Shown here: piece after piece, positions 22,376-33,712 of the stretch
Numbering within the stretch: the stretch's first letter is position 1
How the letters are laid out: every line of letters starts with the position of its first letter
The notes under the pieces: generated by a model
What the model was told of the DNA's origin: nothing
Database searches by the model: none
Seen by the model: only the letters and a program-made list of their open reading frames with translations
DNA from: Aquilaria yunnanensis
Lineage: Eukaryota; Streptophyta; Magnoliopsida; Malvales; Thymelaeaceae
Reading direction: 5' to 3'
Assembly: GCA_039654915.1 (NCBI GenBank)
Contig: CM077594.1
Coordinates: forward strand, 92,704,893 to 92,768,892
Length of the DNA stretch: 64,000 nt
Made by a program: the position numbers and the translations under genes

Positions 22376-22680
22376 ACACCCTAGATTCTGGACTAAATCT
22401 AGGAGATTTTTACTATTAGATTACTTTTGCAAGCTTTCAATGATACAAGTTTATTCAAAGGATTCCCTGTCATTCAAAAGTGTGTGCGGACTATTAGGTC
22501 AGATCTGACTTGGAGCCCTTCCAAAATTAATGTAATTCCAGCTCAAAATCTTCACTTTCAATTACCAATCACATCGGGCCTAGCAACTTGGACTCGACCA
22601 ACTGTTGGACCTTGAGTTTCAATATGACAGAATTTTCAGTTACATTTGGGATTTGGGTCACACCAACTTGGAAGAGAAGG

Positions 22681-22863
22681 TCACTTGGTCTTTGCTACTA
22701 TTGATATAGATGATAGCAGAATGCCTTCTTCAGCAAAGACTGTGATTAACTTTCCTTCAAAAATGAATTTCATTTTTTGGTGTAATGAGGAGGGAATTGC
22801 TCCGGCCATATTTTCTATCTTGGACTCTATCTTTATGAGACGTCCTTCGATTTGTTCTGCCAT
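22681..22863 (-). pseudogene. Possible gag/protease-region remnant of the LTR element
   Basis: The 60-codon frame reads MAEQIEGRLIKIESKIENMA, a gag-start-like helix, followed by IPSSLHQKMKFIFEGKLIT and FAEEGIL. The second part resembles the segment at the protease end of Tat/Ogre polyproteins, recalled from family knowledge and not checked. If right, gag and protease ends were fused by a large internal deletion. It lies about 1 kb downstream of the primer site, as expected for the start of coding. Confidence 0.35.
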
Positions 22864-22929
22864 TAATCTTATTTGGAGCCGAGTTGAATATCGGTGTCGA
22901 GGTCCAATTTTATCCTTTTAAAAGTAAGG

Positions 22930-23168
22930 TATATTTTATTAGATCCTATGTGTATGTGATTGATGCAATGGATGCATGTAGGAAAAATGAGATTATGTTT
23001 TTATCAGACTTTGTATACACGTGATTAATGTAATGGATGTATGCAATGAGATTATGTTTTTATCAGACTTTATATGCACGTGATTAATGTAATGGATGTA
23101 TGCAATGAGATTATGTTTTTATCAGACTTTATATGCACGTGATTAATGTAATGGATGTATGCGATGAG
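22930..23168. repeat. Four tandem copies of a 59-bp repeat
   Basis: The unit contains AGATTATGTTTTTATCAGAC, TTTATATGCACGTGATTAAT and GTAATGGATGTATGCAATG. The last three copies are nearly identical and the first is more diverged. Each holds the palindrome GCACGTG(A). It lies in the presumed leader of the element, downstream of the primer site. Confidence 0.88.
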
Positions 23169-23895
23169 TGAATTTGATTATCCACTATCGTGGAACTTCA
23201 AGACTTTTAGTTGTTATTAAAAAGACCAAAAAGTTAGCATAGTTTGATGCGTGGTTTTGATGCATGAAGAATATTTGCACAAAACAGAAGTATAACAAAA
23301 GAAAGATAAGTTTATTAATAACTTAAATAGCAATTAACAACTCATGAACTATTATGGAAAAATGAGTTAAAACCATAAATACGAAAATAAAAGTGTAGAG
23401 CAACAACACAGCATAACAAGGATATGCTTATGGCGTTGGTAAATGGGAGGTATACTATGGTCAGTTCTATGATTAAGTGGGGAGTTCTATATGCATAAGG
23501 TGGCTTATCAAAAAGGCAAGGGATAGTTCCCGAATCCCGTCACTAAATTATAGTGACGGCCTGATTCCTTACCCTCTAGGGTTTATGTAAGGAATGGATT
23601 AATTCGAGTCGTAGCTTTTCGTGGGCCCATGCAGAGACTAACCGTCTCAGAAGGCAATACACTAGTTTGCTACTTTGAAACCGGTGAAGGCTTGGAGACC
23701 ATGGCCTCTCAAGGACAACAACACCAATTCCGCTTGGAAAGAACGTGTTCGCTTTGAAGAAGCTCGGGTATAGAGCTTCATATTGTGAATGCATAATGCA
23801 TGTTTTCGCTAAGTAAATATAGCATATAAAAATCCACATAATAAGCAAAGTAAATTAAAACAAATCAACTTTAGGCTCGACTCACTAACGTGGAG

Positions 23896-23914
23896 TCCCC
23901 AGTGGAGTCGCCAA
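23896..23914 (-). other. Primer binding site, tRNA-Arg type
   Basis: The minus strand reads TGGCGACTCCACTGGGGAC three bases after the LTR end. This is the complement of a tRNA 3' end finishing in CCA and matches the primer site reported for Ogre-type elements. It fixes the element's orientation as minus. Confidence 0.85.
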
Positions 23915-23916
23915 GC

Positions 23917-26536
23917 TGTGGCAACGTCGGGTTTTCTGGAGTCGCCACCAATCAGTTTACTTAGGTCGATTGGTCACCTAAAATATGGTCTGCGAGAGTT
24001 CGGGGGTTCGGGAGTACGGTTACGTTGAAACAACTTTGTTAAAACGCCCAAAAATTGGCACCTTAGTTGATTTTAATTTTGTTTTCCTTTGCTTTTAAAA
24101 AAATTTCAGTTAATTTTCAATCTAGAATTTTTAACTGAATTAATCGGACGTGGATTTTTGGTAATTAATTTGTATAGAATTTTATACTTCCGAACCATGA
24201 ACTCTGCCGAGTCATTTGGACATGGAAGATTTTTATTCCGAACCATGGACTCTGCCGAGTCATTTGGACACGGAATTTGGTGAAAATTTTAATCCATATC
24301 GTAAAAATATGGATTTTTATCTTTTTATTTAATTTATTTATTTTGAAAGTTTGATATTTTCCAAACCGTAGATCCTGCTGGATCATCCGGATATGGAAAT
24401 TACTTTAATTAATTGTTAGTTATATAATTATTATTTTTATGGAATTTATTAATACTAATTTGTAAGTCTTTTGTTTTTAGATTAATAATCTAAAAAATTT
24501 ATTTTTTATTCTTTATATTTTCTTTTCTTTTCTTTCTTTTCTTTCTTTCTTTTCTTTCTTTTTGATTTTATCTTTCTTTTAGTTTTATTTTTCCTTTCTT
24601 TTCTTTCTTTTCTTTTCTTTTCTTTTTCTTTTCTTTCTTTTCTTTCTTTCTTTTCTTTTTTTATCTTTTCTTTTTCTTTTCTTTCTTTTCTTTCTTTCTT
24701 TTCTTTTTTTATCTTTTCTTTTTCTTTTCTTTCTTTTGTTTCTTTCTTTTCTTTCTTTCTTTTCTTTTTTTATCTTTTTCTTATCTTTCTTATCTTTTTC
24801 TTATCTTTCTTTTAGTTTTTTTTTAGTGAAAGTTATTTATTATTTAAATAATTATTCAATTTATAAAAGAAAAATAAAAATAATTGGCTTTTTTAAAAAA
24901 TTATTTTTATTAGGCTTAATAATTAATTAAAAAATAATCTTCTTTTAATTTTCATTTATTTATTTAAGTAAGGGTAAAGGTGAATTAAATTAAAAAAAAA
25001 TTATATAAAGGAAAATTAGTAATAATAAAGTGGGGCTTTTTGGCCATCCACTTTAAAAATAAATAATAATAAAGGTTAGCAAAGTTAATTAAATTAATTA
25101 ACAACAATAATAAAAATTAGCCAAGTTTAATTAAATTAATTGATTAACAACAATAATAAAAAGTTAGTCAAGTTAATTAAATTAATTAATTAACAACAAT
25201 AATAAAAAGTTAGTCAAGTTAATTAAATTAATTAATTAACAACAATAATAAAAAGTTAGTCAAGTTAATTAATTAATTAACAAAAATAATAAAAAATTAG
25301 ACAAGTTAATTAAATTAATTAACAACAATAATAAAAAGTTAGCCAAGTTAATTAAATTAATTAATTAACAACAATAATAATAATTTAATTAATTGTTAAC
25401 AACAATTATAAAAGTTAGTAATAATGCAAAAATTAAAAGGTTAGTAACAATAATAATATTAAAAGTTAGTTGTTAGTAAGTTAATAACAAAAAAAAGGGT
25501 TAGTAATAATAACAAATAAGTAAAACAAGTAAAAATTAAAATAGTTAGGAATTAATTCTGCAAGAACAAAATAAAAGGTTAGTGACCAAAGTGAAAGAAA
25601 TTGAAAAATTGAAGGACAAAATGAGAGTTTTACCCTAGATTTTAATTTTTTGAATTTCCTGTTAAGAAACGTGACTTCGCGCGCACAGGGAAGGGAGCAG
25701 GGAAGGAGGAGGGAGGAAGGAAGAGCAGGTGGCAGCGGCGTGGGCGGCACGGGACGAGCGACGGCAGCGTGGGGGAGCGATGGGCGGCGGCGGGACGGCG
25801 TGGAGCAGCGTGACAGAGTAAAAGAGAAGAGAGAGAAAGAGAAGGAAGAAGGAAGAAGATGGTCAATTCGTAAGGAAATAAAATTTGGGAATTTCTGGGC
25901 AGAGGGAAGATAAGCTAGGGAATAAGGCTGTAATTTTATCTTTTTTTGAAACGGAGCTCTAAGCTTTATTTCTATTTTTTTTCTCTGTGTTCAGCACAAA
26001 ATTTGGGGGGCTATTTATAGAGGAAGTTTGGCTGAACTGTTGATGGATAAATTAATAAAAAAATTCAAACTTATCTTTTAAATTGGTAAAATGACAATTT
26101 TAGTCCTTTACGTCTCTCAGCCTCAGGATAAGTTCCTGAAGCTTCTGATTTTGACAATTTTGTCGTTTTCTGTCAATTTGAGCCAAAAACGTCGGCAAGC
26201 TCAAAATTTTATGTGACAAACTACCAAATGCTCCTGGAACTTTCAGAATTTGTCAATTTTGCCTGAAACTTCTCAATTTTGTTATTTTTATCTTGAACTT
26301 TTTAATTTTTTGTCATTTTTTTCTGAAATTTTATTTTTATTCCAAACACATACATATTCACACATATATTATTTTAAATCAAATCTTCTCAAAATAAAAA
26401 TATATTTTAAACTAATTAACATAATTAAAATTTTTTAGCAATAATAATAATAATAATAATAATAATAATTTTTTTAATTAGTTCTTTTTTTAAAAATTTT
26501 TTTAAGAAAAAGGCCGGACGAAATTGGGTGTCAACA
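23917..26536 (-). repeat. 5' LTR of the Ogre/Tat-like element (2,620 bp)
   Basis: Nearly identical to 11961-14584. The differences I see are about eight substitutions, for example near 24085, 24158, 24222, 26181 and 26197, and small indels in the microsatellite and poly-A/T runs. The TATA box is at 26011-26020 (minus). As the 5' LTR of the minus-strand element it would drive its transcript. Confidence 0.95.
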
Positions 26537-26541
26537 CTAAG

Positions 26542-27830
26542 AAAGTTCTATGAGTTAAACTAAACTTATTATAAGAAATGTAGAATGCTAAAAGATAAGC
26601 CTTACCTGCGAACTCCTTTTGAACTGACTTTCCTTCAAATGTGTCTAATATTGCACCACACACATAGTCATTTAGGTACTCAGTCTTCTTCTTTTTCTTT
26701 GAGGCCGTCCTTCCAATTGGTTGTTTTTTGCTTCTTCTTCACTTAAAGCACTTTCATTGCTTATCATGGCTTACGGCATTACCTTCTTCTTGATCGCCTT
26801 TACCTAACAGGTTTGACCTCTCTTGTCCAAGAGTTATATTTTCATCTTCTTCTTCATACGAGTTTGATTTTTCTATCAACCCTTTGTGCTCTTCCTCACT
26901 TAAGACTTCATTTGGCCTTCCTTCCACGGTGCTTTCAAATGGAAACATATCTTCATAGAACCAAACATCTCTAGACACAAAACTATCCTTCCCTTCAGGG
27001 CTATACATTTTCCATCTTTTCTTACCATAAGGATAACCAATAAACACACATCTTTTGACTCTTTCTTGAAATTTATCTTTTCTTGCACTTTGTTTCTTTG
27101 CATAGGTAAGGCATCCGAAAGTTCTAATGTGAGAGTAAGATGGAAATTTTCCAAAGAAAACTTCAAATGGTGTACAACTTCTTAGGATATTGCTTAGGAT
27201 ATAGTTAATTAGGTAGGTTGCCGTCATAATGCACTCTCCTCAGAACTCCAAAGGTAGATGTGCTTAAAACCATAATGCCCTTGTAACATTTAAGATGTAT
27301 TGTTGCTTTTTTTTAACTCTCCCATTTTGTTGAAGGGTTTTAACACTTGAAGTTTGATGAACTATCCCTTGGTTAAGAAAGAATTCAAGAAGTCCTCCCA
27401 TGAACTCAGTCCCATTGTCACTATGAACCACCTTAACATTGGTACCTAACTATCTTTGAACCATTGCACAGAATGACATGAACATCTTTTAAGGTTTTGA
27501 CTTATCATACAAGAGATACACCCAAGTACTTCAAGTAAAATTGTCAATGATCGTCAAAAAATAATGTGCCCCTATTGATGATGCAGTGTGATATCGGTAA
27601 CATAGATCACAATGTACTAATTCAAAAGGTTGACTAGCTTTATTTTCATTTGAATAGAAAGCAAATCGAGTTTGCTTGGCTCTATGACAAATATCACAGC
27701 CTCTTATGTTCATTTTCTCAGAAACAAAACTACAAACTTCTAATAAAAATGACAAACTTCTAGTTAAAGGATACCCCAGGCATCGGTGCCAAAGTTCTTG
27801 AGTATCTTGTCTAGCTGTCATTGCCTGAGC
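26542..27830 (-). pseudogene. Copia pol 5' part: integrase region
   Basis: The part nearest gag (27821-27531) reads LWHRCLGYPLTRSL and CDICHRAKQTR, the GAG_pre-integrase and HHCC zinc-binding region with one His replaced, then FELVHCDL and LTIIDNFT of the integrase core (VHxD with the Cys-for-Trp variant). At 27227-26754 comes TPFEVFFGKFPSYSHIRTFG and FIGYPYGKKRWKMYSP, the conserved copia integrase C-terminal region. Between them, 27240-27530 is frameshifted. The segment ends at the CTAAG duplication of the nested element. Confidence 0.88.
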
Positions 27831-28119
27831 ACTATGTGTACTTTACAAGTAATAGACACCATCCTTCAGGTCATCTATTTCAATCAGCGTCAGCCGGGTT
27901 GGGTCCTATATCACACATACATTCAAATAATAATTAATAGCACAACTTATATATTCGCTTAGTTTTCTTATAGATATTATATTACACTTGAAACATGGCA
28001 CGTATAGATTATTTTTAAGTTTAATGTTCTCGTTAACAACAATATCTCCTTTCTTTTCAACCTTTAAAGAGCTAATCGTCAGGTATAAGTAGCCTCTCAT
28101 CCTTTCCAGCATTTCAAAC

Positions 28120-29410
28120 ATTTTTCAACATATCTGGATTTCTTGTCACATGATGTGATGTGCCACTATCCAATATCCACTCTGACACATATATAGATAA
28201 GAAAGTCTTACTGGAGAGAGCATCATGAACCATGCTTGATGATTCATTGGTAACTTAGCAAAGCCATTAGTCGCTCCAATTGATTTTGAGTTAGTGACAA
28301 CATCTGCACCAAGTCTTCAAACGCCCTTGTAGTGGTGGCTTGACCTTGAATGAAATTGGCAATTGCCTTTTTTGCTCCATGACCATTGTAACCTCGTCCT
28401 CAGCCTCAACCACCTCTATTTGCTCATTTCTCTTTCTAGCTATTAGGATATCCGACGATCTCAAAGCAGTGATACTCATCATGCCCAGGTCATTTGTAAC
28501 GGCTACAAACATCAAAGCTGGCTCCAGAGTTTCAGATATCGATTCTTCCTTTTTTAGCAAATGTTGCCGTCTGTGACCTTGGATCCTCTCTATGTCCAAC
28601 CTTCAATTGCATCTCTTGTCGTGATATCATAGCAAAGCATCGGGTTAACAAAGGTAAAGAATCCATACATATAATAATCCATACATATAATATTTGATCT
28701 TACAATGTTTTATCGGTCATCCATACCCATAAGAAATTTGTAGACTTTCTCATTCTCTCTTTCCTCCACCAAGTTCATTAACTTTATACATCCAGAGCCA
28801 CAATCACATACATCAACTTTGTTGTGTTCATCCAAATGATCCCAAATTTTTCTTAGTTTTGAGTAATATTCAGTCACACTCATCGCATCTTGGTTTAGAT
28901 CATTTAGCTTACCCTTCAATTGATACACTCGGGGAGCATCCCTTTGATCGTATCATTAATGCAGCTCTTTCCACAATTCTGCTTCATTTTCAAATGAGAT
29001 GATCATGTTTTTTATGTTTCTATCAACACAGTTGAAAATCCAAGAAACCACAATTGTATTGTTTTTATCCCAAGCAATTTCATCGTCTTTAATAACTTTA
29101 TCCTTACTCAATGTCCCATCTATGAAATAGGTCTTGTTCTTTGATCTTAGAGCTTTGCAAAAGCCTTTCTCCCATATATGATAAGTTTCTCCATTGAGGG
29201 TCACCTGGCTAATGCACATTTCGGGACTGGCCGCAGAGCTTAGGTAATAAATTGACGTAGGATCACTAATCGACAGGATCCTTGTGCTTGAAGAAGAACT
29301 ATTGTTGCTGCTGCTTATCTTGATTCGAAACACAGCAATTGACTTCCTAAACTTCTTCGTCAGCACATGCCAAGCCTTCCCGGTAAACGATGATTTAGTG
29401 AATGATTTCA
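28120..29410 (-). pseudogene. Copia gag, zinc knuckle and protease, broken
   Basis: From about 29320 the gag reads ISDPTSIYYL, then LNGETYHIWEKGFCKALRSK and FIDGTLSK (retrotran_gag type), continuing after stops at 28928-28710 with DAMSVTEYYSKLRKIWDHL. A degenerate zinc knuckle (CSRYKWPGHDEYHCFEIVGY) lies near 28540-28480. The protease motif WILDSGTSHHVT lies near 28190-28150. Stops between these parts show the copy is inactive. The 27830-28120 interval links protease to integrase and carries no clear domain. Confidence 0.85.
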
Positions 29411-29415
29411 CCAAC

Positions 29416-29427
29416 GCTCTGATACTA
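29416..29427 (-). other. Copia primer binding site (initiator tRNA-Met)
   Basis: On the minus strand TAGTATCAGAGC follows the end of the 5' LTR. It matches the usual TGGTATCAGAGC complement of initiator tRNA-Met except at one base. Confidence 0.8.
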
Positions 29428-29635
29428 TGAAGAAAACTTAAGAATAGACATGAAGGTATATTCAAATGGATATTTTCTGTAATTCTTGAGTAAGCATACA
29501 TATATACATGAAGAAGTTAACCTAGTCAATCTCAACTTCCCTTAATCAAAATTATCTCTATTCCTAAAGTTATGTAGTTTAACTAGGAAACAAACTATAT
29601 ACAATTAATAACGATGATCTTTTTTATCTTAACCA
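29428..29635 (-). repeat. Copia 5' LTR
   Basis: On the minus strand this LTR starts with TGGTTAAGATAAAAAAGATC and ends with TTTTCTTCA, so it has TG...CA ends. It aligns along its length with 10189-10391. The divergence between the two is clearly greater than between the LTRs of the nested element, so the copia insertion is older. Confidence 0.85.
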
Positions 29636-29999
29636 TTTTAAACTTGTCTTCCTTTCCCTCCCACATGCATTTCTCTCTTTCAAGCATTGAAGCTAGCAAG
29701 TCCAACACCTGGCAGGCGTGAAGAACTTTTCTTCTTTTCATCTTCTCCGTTCGTTTGGTGAGTTTAGTCATGTGTAGTTAGTAGCTTTATTTTCTTTTCC
29801 CATTCTGGGTTTGGTTTGAGTTTTTCATCTCCATTTTCTTGTCTCATTGTGTGTTTTGTTTGAGTTTTTCATATGGATGTTGCTTAGGATTTCATTTAGG
29901 TTCAGGTTTGAATGGGTTTGGGTGGGTTTGAATGGATTTTTCATGGATTTATGTTTCGATTTAAGGGATCTAAGTGTGTTTTTGGTTGGTTTTCAGCCA

Positions 30000-30310
30000 T
30001 CATTTGGGTTAATTTTATGAGATAAATGTAGTCTTAAATTGTGTGGTTAGTGGTAAATTATTAATGTTAAATTTTATGGTTAACTTGTGTTAATTGTTAG
30101 TGTTAAATTATTAAATTGTGTTAAGTTGTTTGTGTTAAATTATTAAATTAATGTTAAATTGTTAGTGTTAAATTATTAAATTTTTAAGAGTTAAATTGTT
30201 AAATTATTAGTGTTAAATTTTATGGTTAAATTATATTAATTTTTTTTGTTAAATTATTAAATTAGTGTTAAATTATTAAATTGTTAAGTGTTAAAATTAT
30301 TAAATTTTAA
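30000..30310. repeat. Low-complexity TTAAATTATTAAATT repeats
   Basis: Irregular repeats of GTGTTAAATTATTAAATT fill this stretch just upstream of the TnpA-like start. They are probably part of an intron or leader of the CACTA element. Between 29636 and 30000 a pyrimidine-rich leader-like sequence is visible and nothing else. Confidence 0.6.
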
Positions 30311-32640
30311 GCTATGACTCGTGGTTATTGGGGTTGTGGTCTATTGTCAGCCATTGGTTGCGGTGACTCAGGCCGCCATAGTCAGCACACTTCATTCTCT
30401 ACCTCTTAGCCCAACGCACAGGAAGGTAGAGGCTGTGCATAGCACGGTGGTCTGGGTCAGCAGCCATCCGCTCCTCCTAGTGTGTGGTTCAGGGCGGACT
30501 TAGACTTTTCAAGTGCTCTCCATGCTTCTCCCTTTGGTGTGTCTGAGTCTGCTTCAGAGAACTAGCAGTCTGGCCAGCATTCTCTTGGTATTGAGGATGC
30601 ATGTGGGAGTGGGAGCCACAATTTGACGGACGAGGATAGGCCACCAAAGCATGAGGTGGATCATCGGAGGCTGATAGATTTGGCTTCATAAGTATTGTTT
30701 CTATTAGTTTTAAATATATTTTTAAAATTAATAATCATTTGAAATGTTAATAGTATTTGTTGCTCATTTTAAATTGCAGCTTTCTTTATTACGAGCAATT
30801 AAGAAAAAAATGCAAAGTCATCTCTCGGATGCTTTTCAAGGGTGATCACCCTTATTGGCATATGGTTCAAAAACTTAGAGGTGACGAGTATTTATCATAG
30901 TTACAGGTAAAATATTCCTTTCTTTAATTCCTTAATTAATTAGTAATATATTTAGTGTGTTTAGGGTTCATTAGTTGTATATTTGTGTTTAGAGTTTATG
31001 GCTAATTAATGGGAGATTAGTGTATTTAATGTGTGATTAAGGTTAATTAATGGCAGATTAGGTTGCCGCCATATTTGAATAGGTTTTTATATAATAGTTT
31101 TAGGTTAATCAAGGGTAGATTAGGGTAGAAAAATTTTAGGTGTTTAGTGATTCAGTGAACTTTGCTAGTTTCAGTAAAGTTTCCAGTGGGATCCAGCAGA
31201 TCATGATGCCATGGTGGAGGAGTTTTTTTATGTGATGCGCAAAAGTTACAAGAACAGACTAAATAATGTGAGGACTGATGTGATTGGGAAGCACCTAGCT
31301 ACAGACTTTTGCCCCACCCAAGACTAAACATTTCTTACTCCATTTTGTCCAAATAATGTTTTGCCTGACAACTGGGAGGTTTTATGCCACCATTGGGCAT
31401 CAGATCAATGGAAGCACAAAAGCAAGGTCATGAAGAGCAATATGGTACAATATGTTTATTTAATGAAAATATTTTTCTTAATTTATAAGTACCCATCATT
31501 GCTTGCATACCCTAATCACCAATTTTATGTTTTACTTGCAGCTGTCATTAATTTGTTTTTTGGTGAAATAAGTGAAATATGGCAAGACCGCAGCATTCAG
31601 AGGTTTCGTTAGGCATATGTCTATGAAGAGAGGATCAAGCACATTGGAGGAGAGCTTCGCACAAGCTCAGATAAATGCAACAATAAGTTTTATATATATT
31701 TAATTAATTAACATACTATTGACATTAAATTTATACAATCTCTTACTATTAAGTAACATGCTATTAATATTAGGAGAGGTATAAGTCAGAGCTTAAACTG
31801 AAGTATGGGGATGATTTGTCCAAGTATCCAAGGTTTTGTAAAGAGTGGTGGAGTCGGGTGGTTGGTAGTCGACATAAGGGAGTGTGGACAAGGGTCCAGC
31901 AGATGATGACCTTCCCTAAGTGATACCGTCATGCACGTTTAAAGGTAATCATTTAAATTCTTAAAATGCCTTTACGATGTTTATTTATTAATTATTTATC
32001 TTACGTTCCTATTTAAGGCTCATTGGTAAACCAAAATGAACAACTGCGTGAGGAGAACGCCATACTTAGAGCTAAGTTATGTGTTGTTCATGAGACGATG
32101 AAGTAGAGGATAGAGGAGAGGATGCGAATGATGCAGTCTCATATGAATATGAAAATGGATGCGATGATGCAAATGATGTTGCAGTCTCGAGTAGGCTCCG
32201 CGTTCGTGGCTTCACTGACATCGACCCTCAGCTAGATACAGTAGTTAGAGGGTCGAGAAGAATAAGATCCTATCATCCACCCTCCAGACCATCTTCAGGT
32301 ATGGTAGGATTTCATCCTACCCCCACAAGACCACACTTAGGGATGTTGGGATTCCATCCTTCACCCTATGCATCCTATCCTGCTATGTCAGTACCCCAGC
32401 ACATATCACAGCCAACATTTTATTGGCCCCCATCAGGATCATGTGGACCAACATTGGGATCACACATGACTCATGTGCATGGCGGGATAGAGCATTCATC
32501 GACATCGGGTGGGTTGTCATCTGGATTACACACGACACACGAGCATGGTGAGACACAGCAGCCTTACGTTCCAAATTTATCCTAGATGTCTCAACAGGCT
32601 CAGCATAGGAGTCAGGTACCAAAGACTCAGCCTACCCCGA
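30310..32640 (+). pseudogene. CACTA TnpA-like gene (Transposase_24 type), degenerate
   Basis: On the plus strand, coding-like pieces are separated by intron-like AT-rich gaps. MTRGYWGCG (from 30314) begins an N-terminal region. At 30780-30900 comes LRKKCKVISRMLFKGDHPYW. At 31200-31450 come MVEEFFYVMRKSYKNRLNNV and LPDNWEVLCHHWASDQWKHK. At 31790-31920 comes KYGDDLSKYPRF, then QMMTFPK. At 32080-32590 a Met-rich helix (MKMDAMMQMML) and a Pro/His-rich tail complete the usual architecture. In-frame stops show decay. Confidence 0.65.
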
Positions 32641-32999
32641 GCAGATGTGATGGTGAGTCCACCAAGCAATAGACTCAGGATCTTACAGCCCAGTATCTCA
32701 CTTTGGATTACACTTATTTTCTTTAGTGTTACTTTATGTAAAAGTATTGTACTATGTTGAATTTTATATTTTGGTATGTATGTTGACTTTTATATTAATC
32801 TAAATATATTTTATTTAAATTTTAATTTCATTATTTGAATATTTTGTTATTAATAATAATTTAAATAAGTTAATATTCATAAAAATTTAATGTAACTATC
32901 AATTAAATAAAAAATGAAATAAATAACCAATTAGATTATATAATATTAATTAAATAACCATTATATTAAATTAAAATATATTATGTTAAAAAAACACTA

Positions 33000-33236
33000 T
33001 TAATGAAGCAACTAAGCTGATGTCAGTCGCAAGGTTTATGTCCGCCCATAAGATTCACAATTGATTCTTGACTGAAAGGTTCAGTTGCTTCTTGCAGTCG
33101 AGATTCAATCACAAACTAATTGTGACATGCAAAAATGTGACTGCAATTATCAATTGCAAGGCAGTCGCTTCTATCCAATATCACGACTGAACTGCGACTA
33201 AACTTTCAGTCACGATTTGGAATCTGTGTTGTAGTA
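33000..33236. repeat. CACTA right-terminal subterminal repeats
   Basis: Motifs GACTGAA, CAGTCGC, GCGACTAAACTTTCAGTC and CAATTGCA occur in direct and inverted orientation up to the terminal TGTTGTAGTA at 33236. Confidence 0.6.
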
Positions 33237-33499
33237 TATAAACAATTGAAAGAAATAAAAATCATAATCATACAACGTGTACATGAATTAAACAAATGGA
33301 AATTTATAGAAACTACATTAAAAAAAATACTAATAGAATCTTAATATTTAAATGTTATCATTTTTTACCTTTTATTTATGTGCGCATATATGGATAAAAG
33401 ACATTTCATTTTAAAGTGATTTAGTAACAATTTTTTAAATTCAAGCATACAAAACAAAACTTTGTCAAAATGTGTGTTAGTTAAGGAAAAACAAATAAG

Positions 33500-33712
33500 T
33501 GTTAGGGTTAACATTGAAATTTTAGATTGAAGGTAAAATATGAGTCAAAATTATGAAGAACATTTATTGGGTATTGATGTCATTACATTCTAAAAATGGG
33601 TAATTTTGTCATTAGCAAAGCTAAATATAAGGTGTCACTCAATCATGCTCTGATAATTACTACAAATACTAAAATCTCCTTTGCTTCCCCTTTATAATAA
33701 TATAATAGATTA
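33500..33712. repeat. AT-rich interspersed repeat, copy 3
   Basis: Shares with 6100-6320 and 6545-6742 the order TTTTAGATTGAAGG, GAAGAACATT, AAGGTGTCACTCAATCATGC and CCTTTATAATAATATAATAGATTA. No coding potential. The flanks 33240-33500 and 33715-34020 show no recognisable feature. Confidence 0.5.

Larger units (their letters stand above)
11961..26536 (-). mobile_element. Young non-autonomous Ogre/Tat-like LTR retrotransposon with cargo ORFs
   Basis: The two LTRs (11961-14584 and 23917-26536) have TG...CA ends. They are flanked by a perfect 5-bp duplication CTAAG (11956-11960 and 26537-26541). The element reads on the minus strand. The primer site TGGCGACTCCACTGGGGAC next to the right LTR is the tRNA-Arg type known from Ogre elements. 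A polypurine tract precedes the left LTR. No reverse transcriptase or integrase is recognisable in the 9.3-kb interior. It instead holds LOG-like and cysteine-motif ORFs and several tandem arrays. By my reading the LTRs differ at about eight bases plus small indels, so insertion was recent. Confidence 0.88.
10189..29635 (-). mobile_element. Ty1/copia retrotransposon (minus), interrupted by a younger LTR element
   Basis: Short LTRs (about 205 bp) lie at 10189-10391 and 29428-29635. A primer site complementary to initiator tRNA-Met (TATCAGAGC, minus strand) follows the 5' LTR, and a polypurine tract (CTTGAGGGAGAG) precedes the 3' LTR. Between them gag, zinc knuckle, protease, integrase, reverse transcriptase and RNase H follow in copia order. 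Stops and frameshifts show it is dead. Removing 11961-26536 rejoins the coding sequence at a CTAAG duplication and leaves about 4.9 kb. No target duplication for the copia itself is visible. Confidence 0.92.
10094..33236 (+). mobile_element. CACTA-like (En/Spm) element, split by nested retrotransposons
   Basis: The right end at 33236 reads GTGTTGTAGTA, the complement of a CACTA-type terminus with C changed to T. It is preceded by about 230 bp of GCGACTAA/TTCAGTC motifs in both orientations. A matching TACTACAA occurs at 10094, followed by TTTAGTCAC, and is the best candidate for the left end. Coding sequence like a plant En/Spm Transposase_24 protein lies at 30310-32640 (plus). Removing the nested copia (10189-29635) leaves about 3.7 kb. 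The left boundary is uncertain and could lie as far left as about 7500. Confidence 0.5.
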
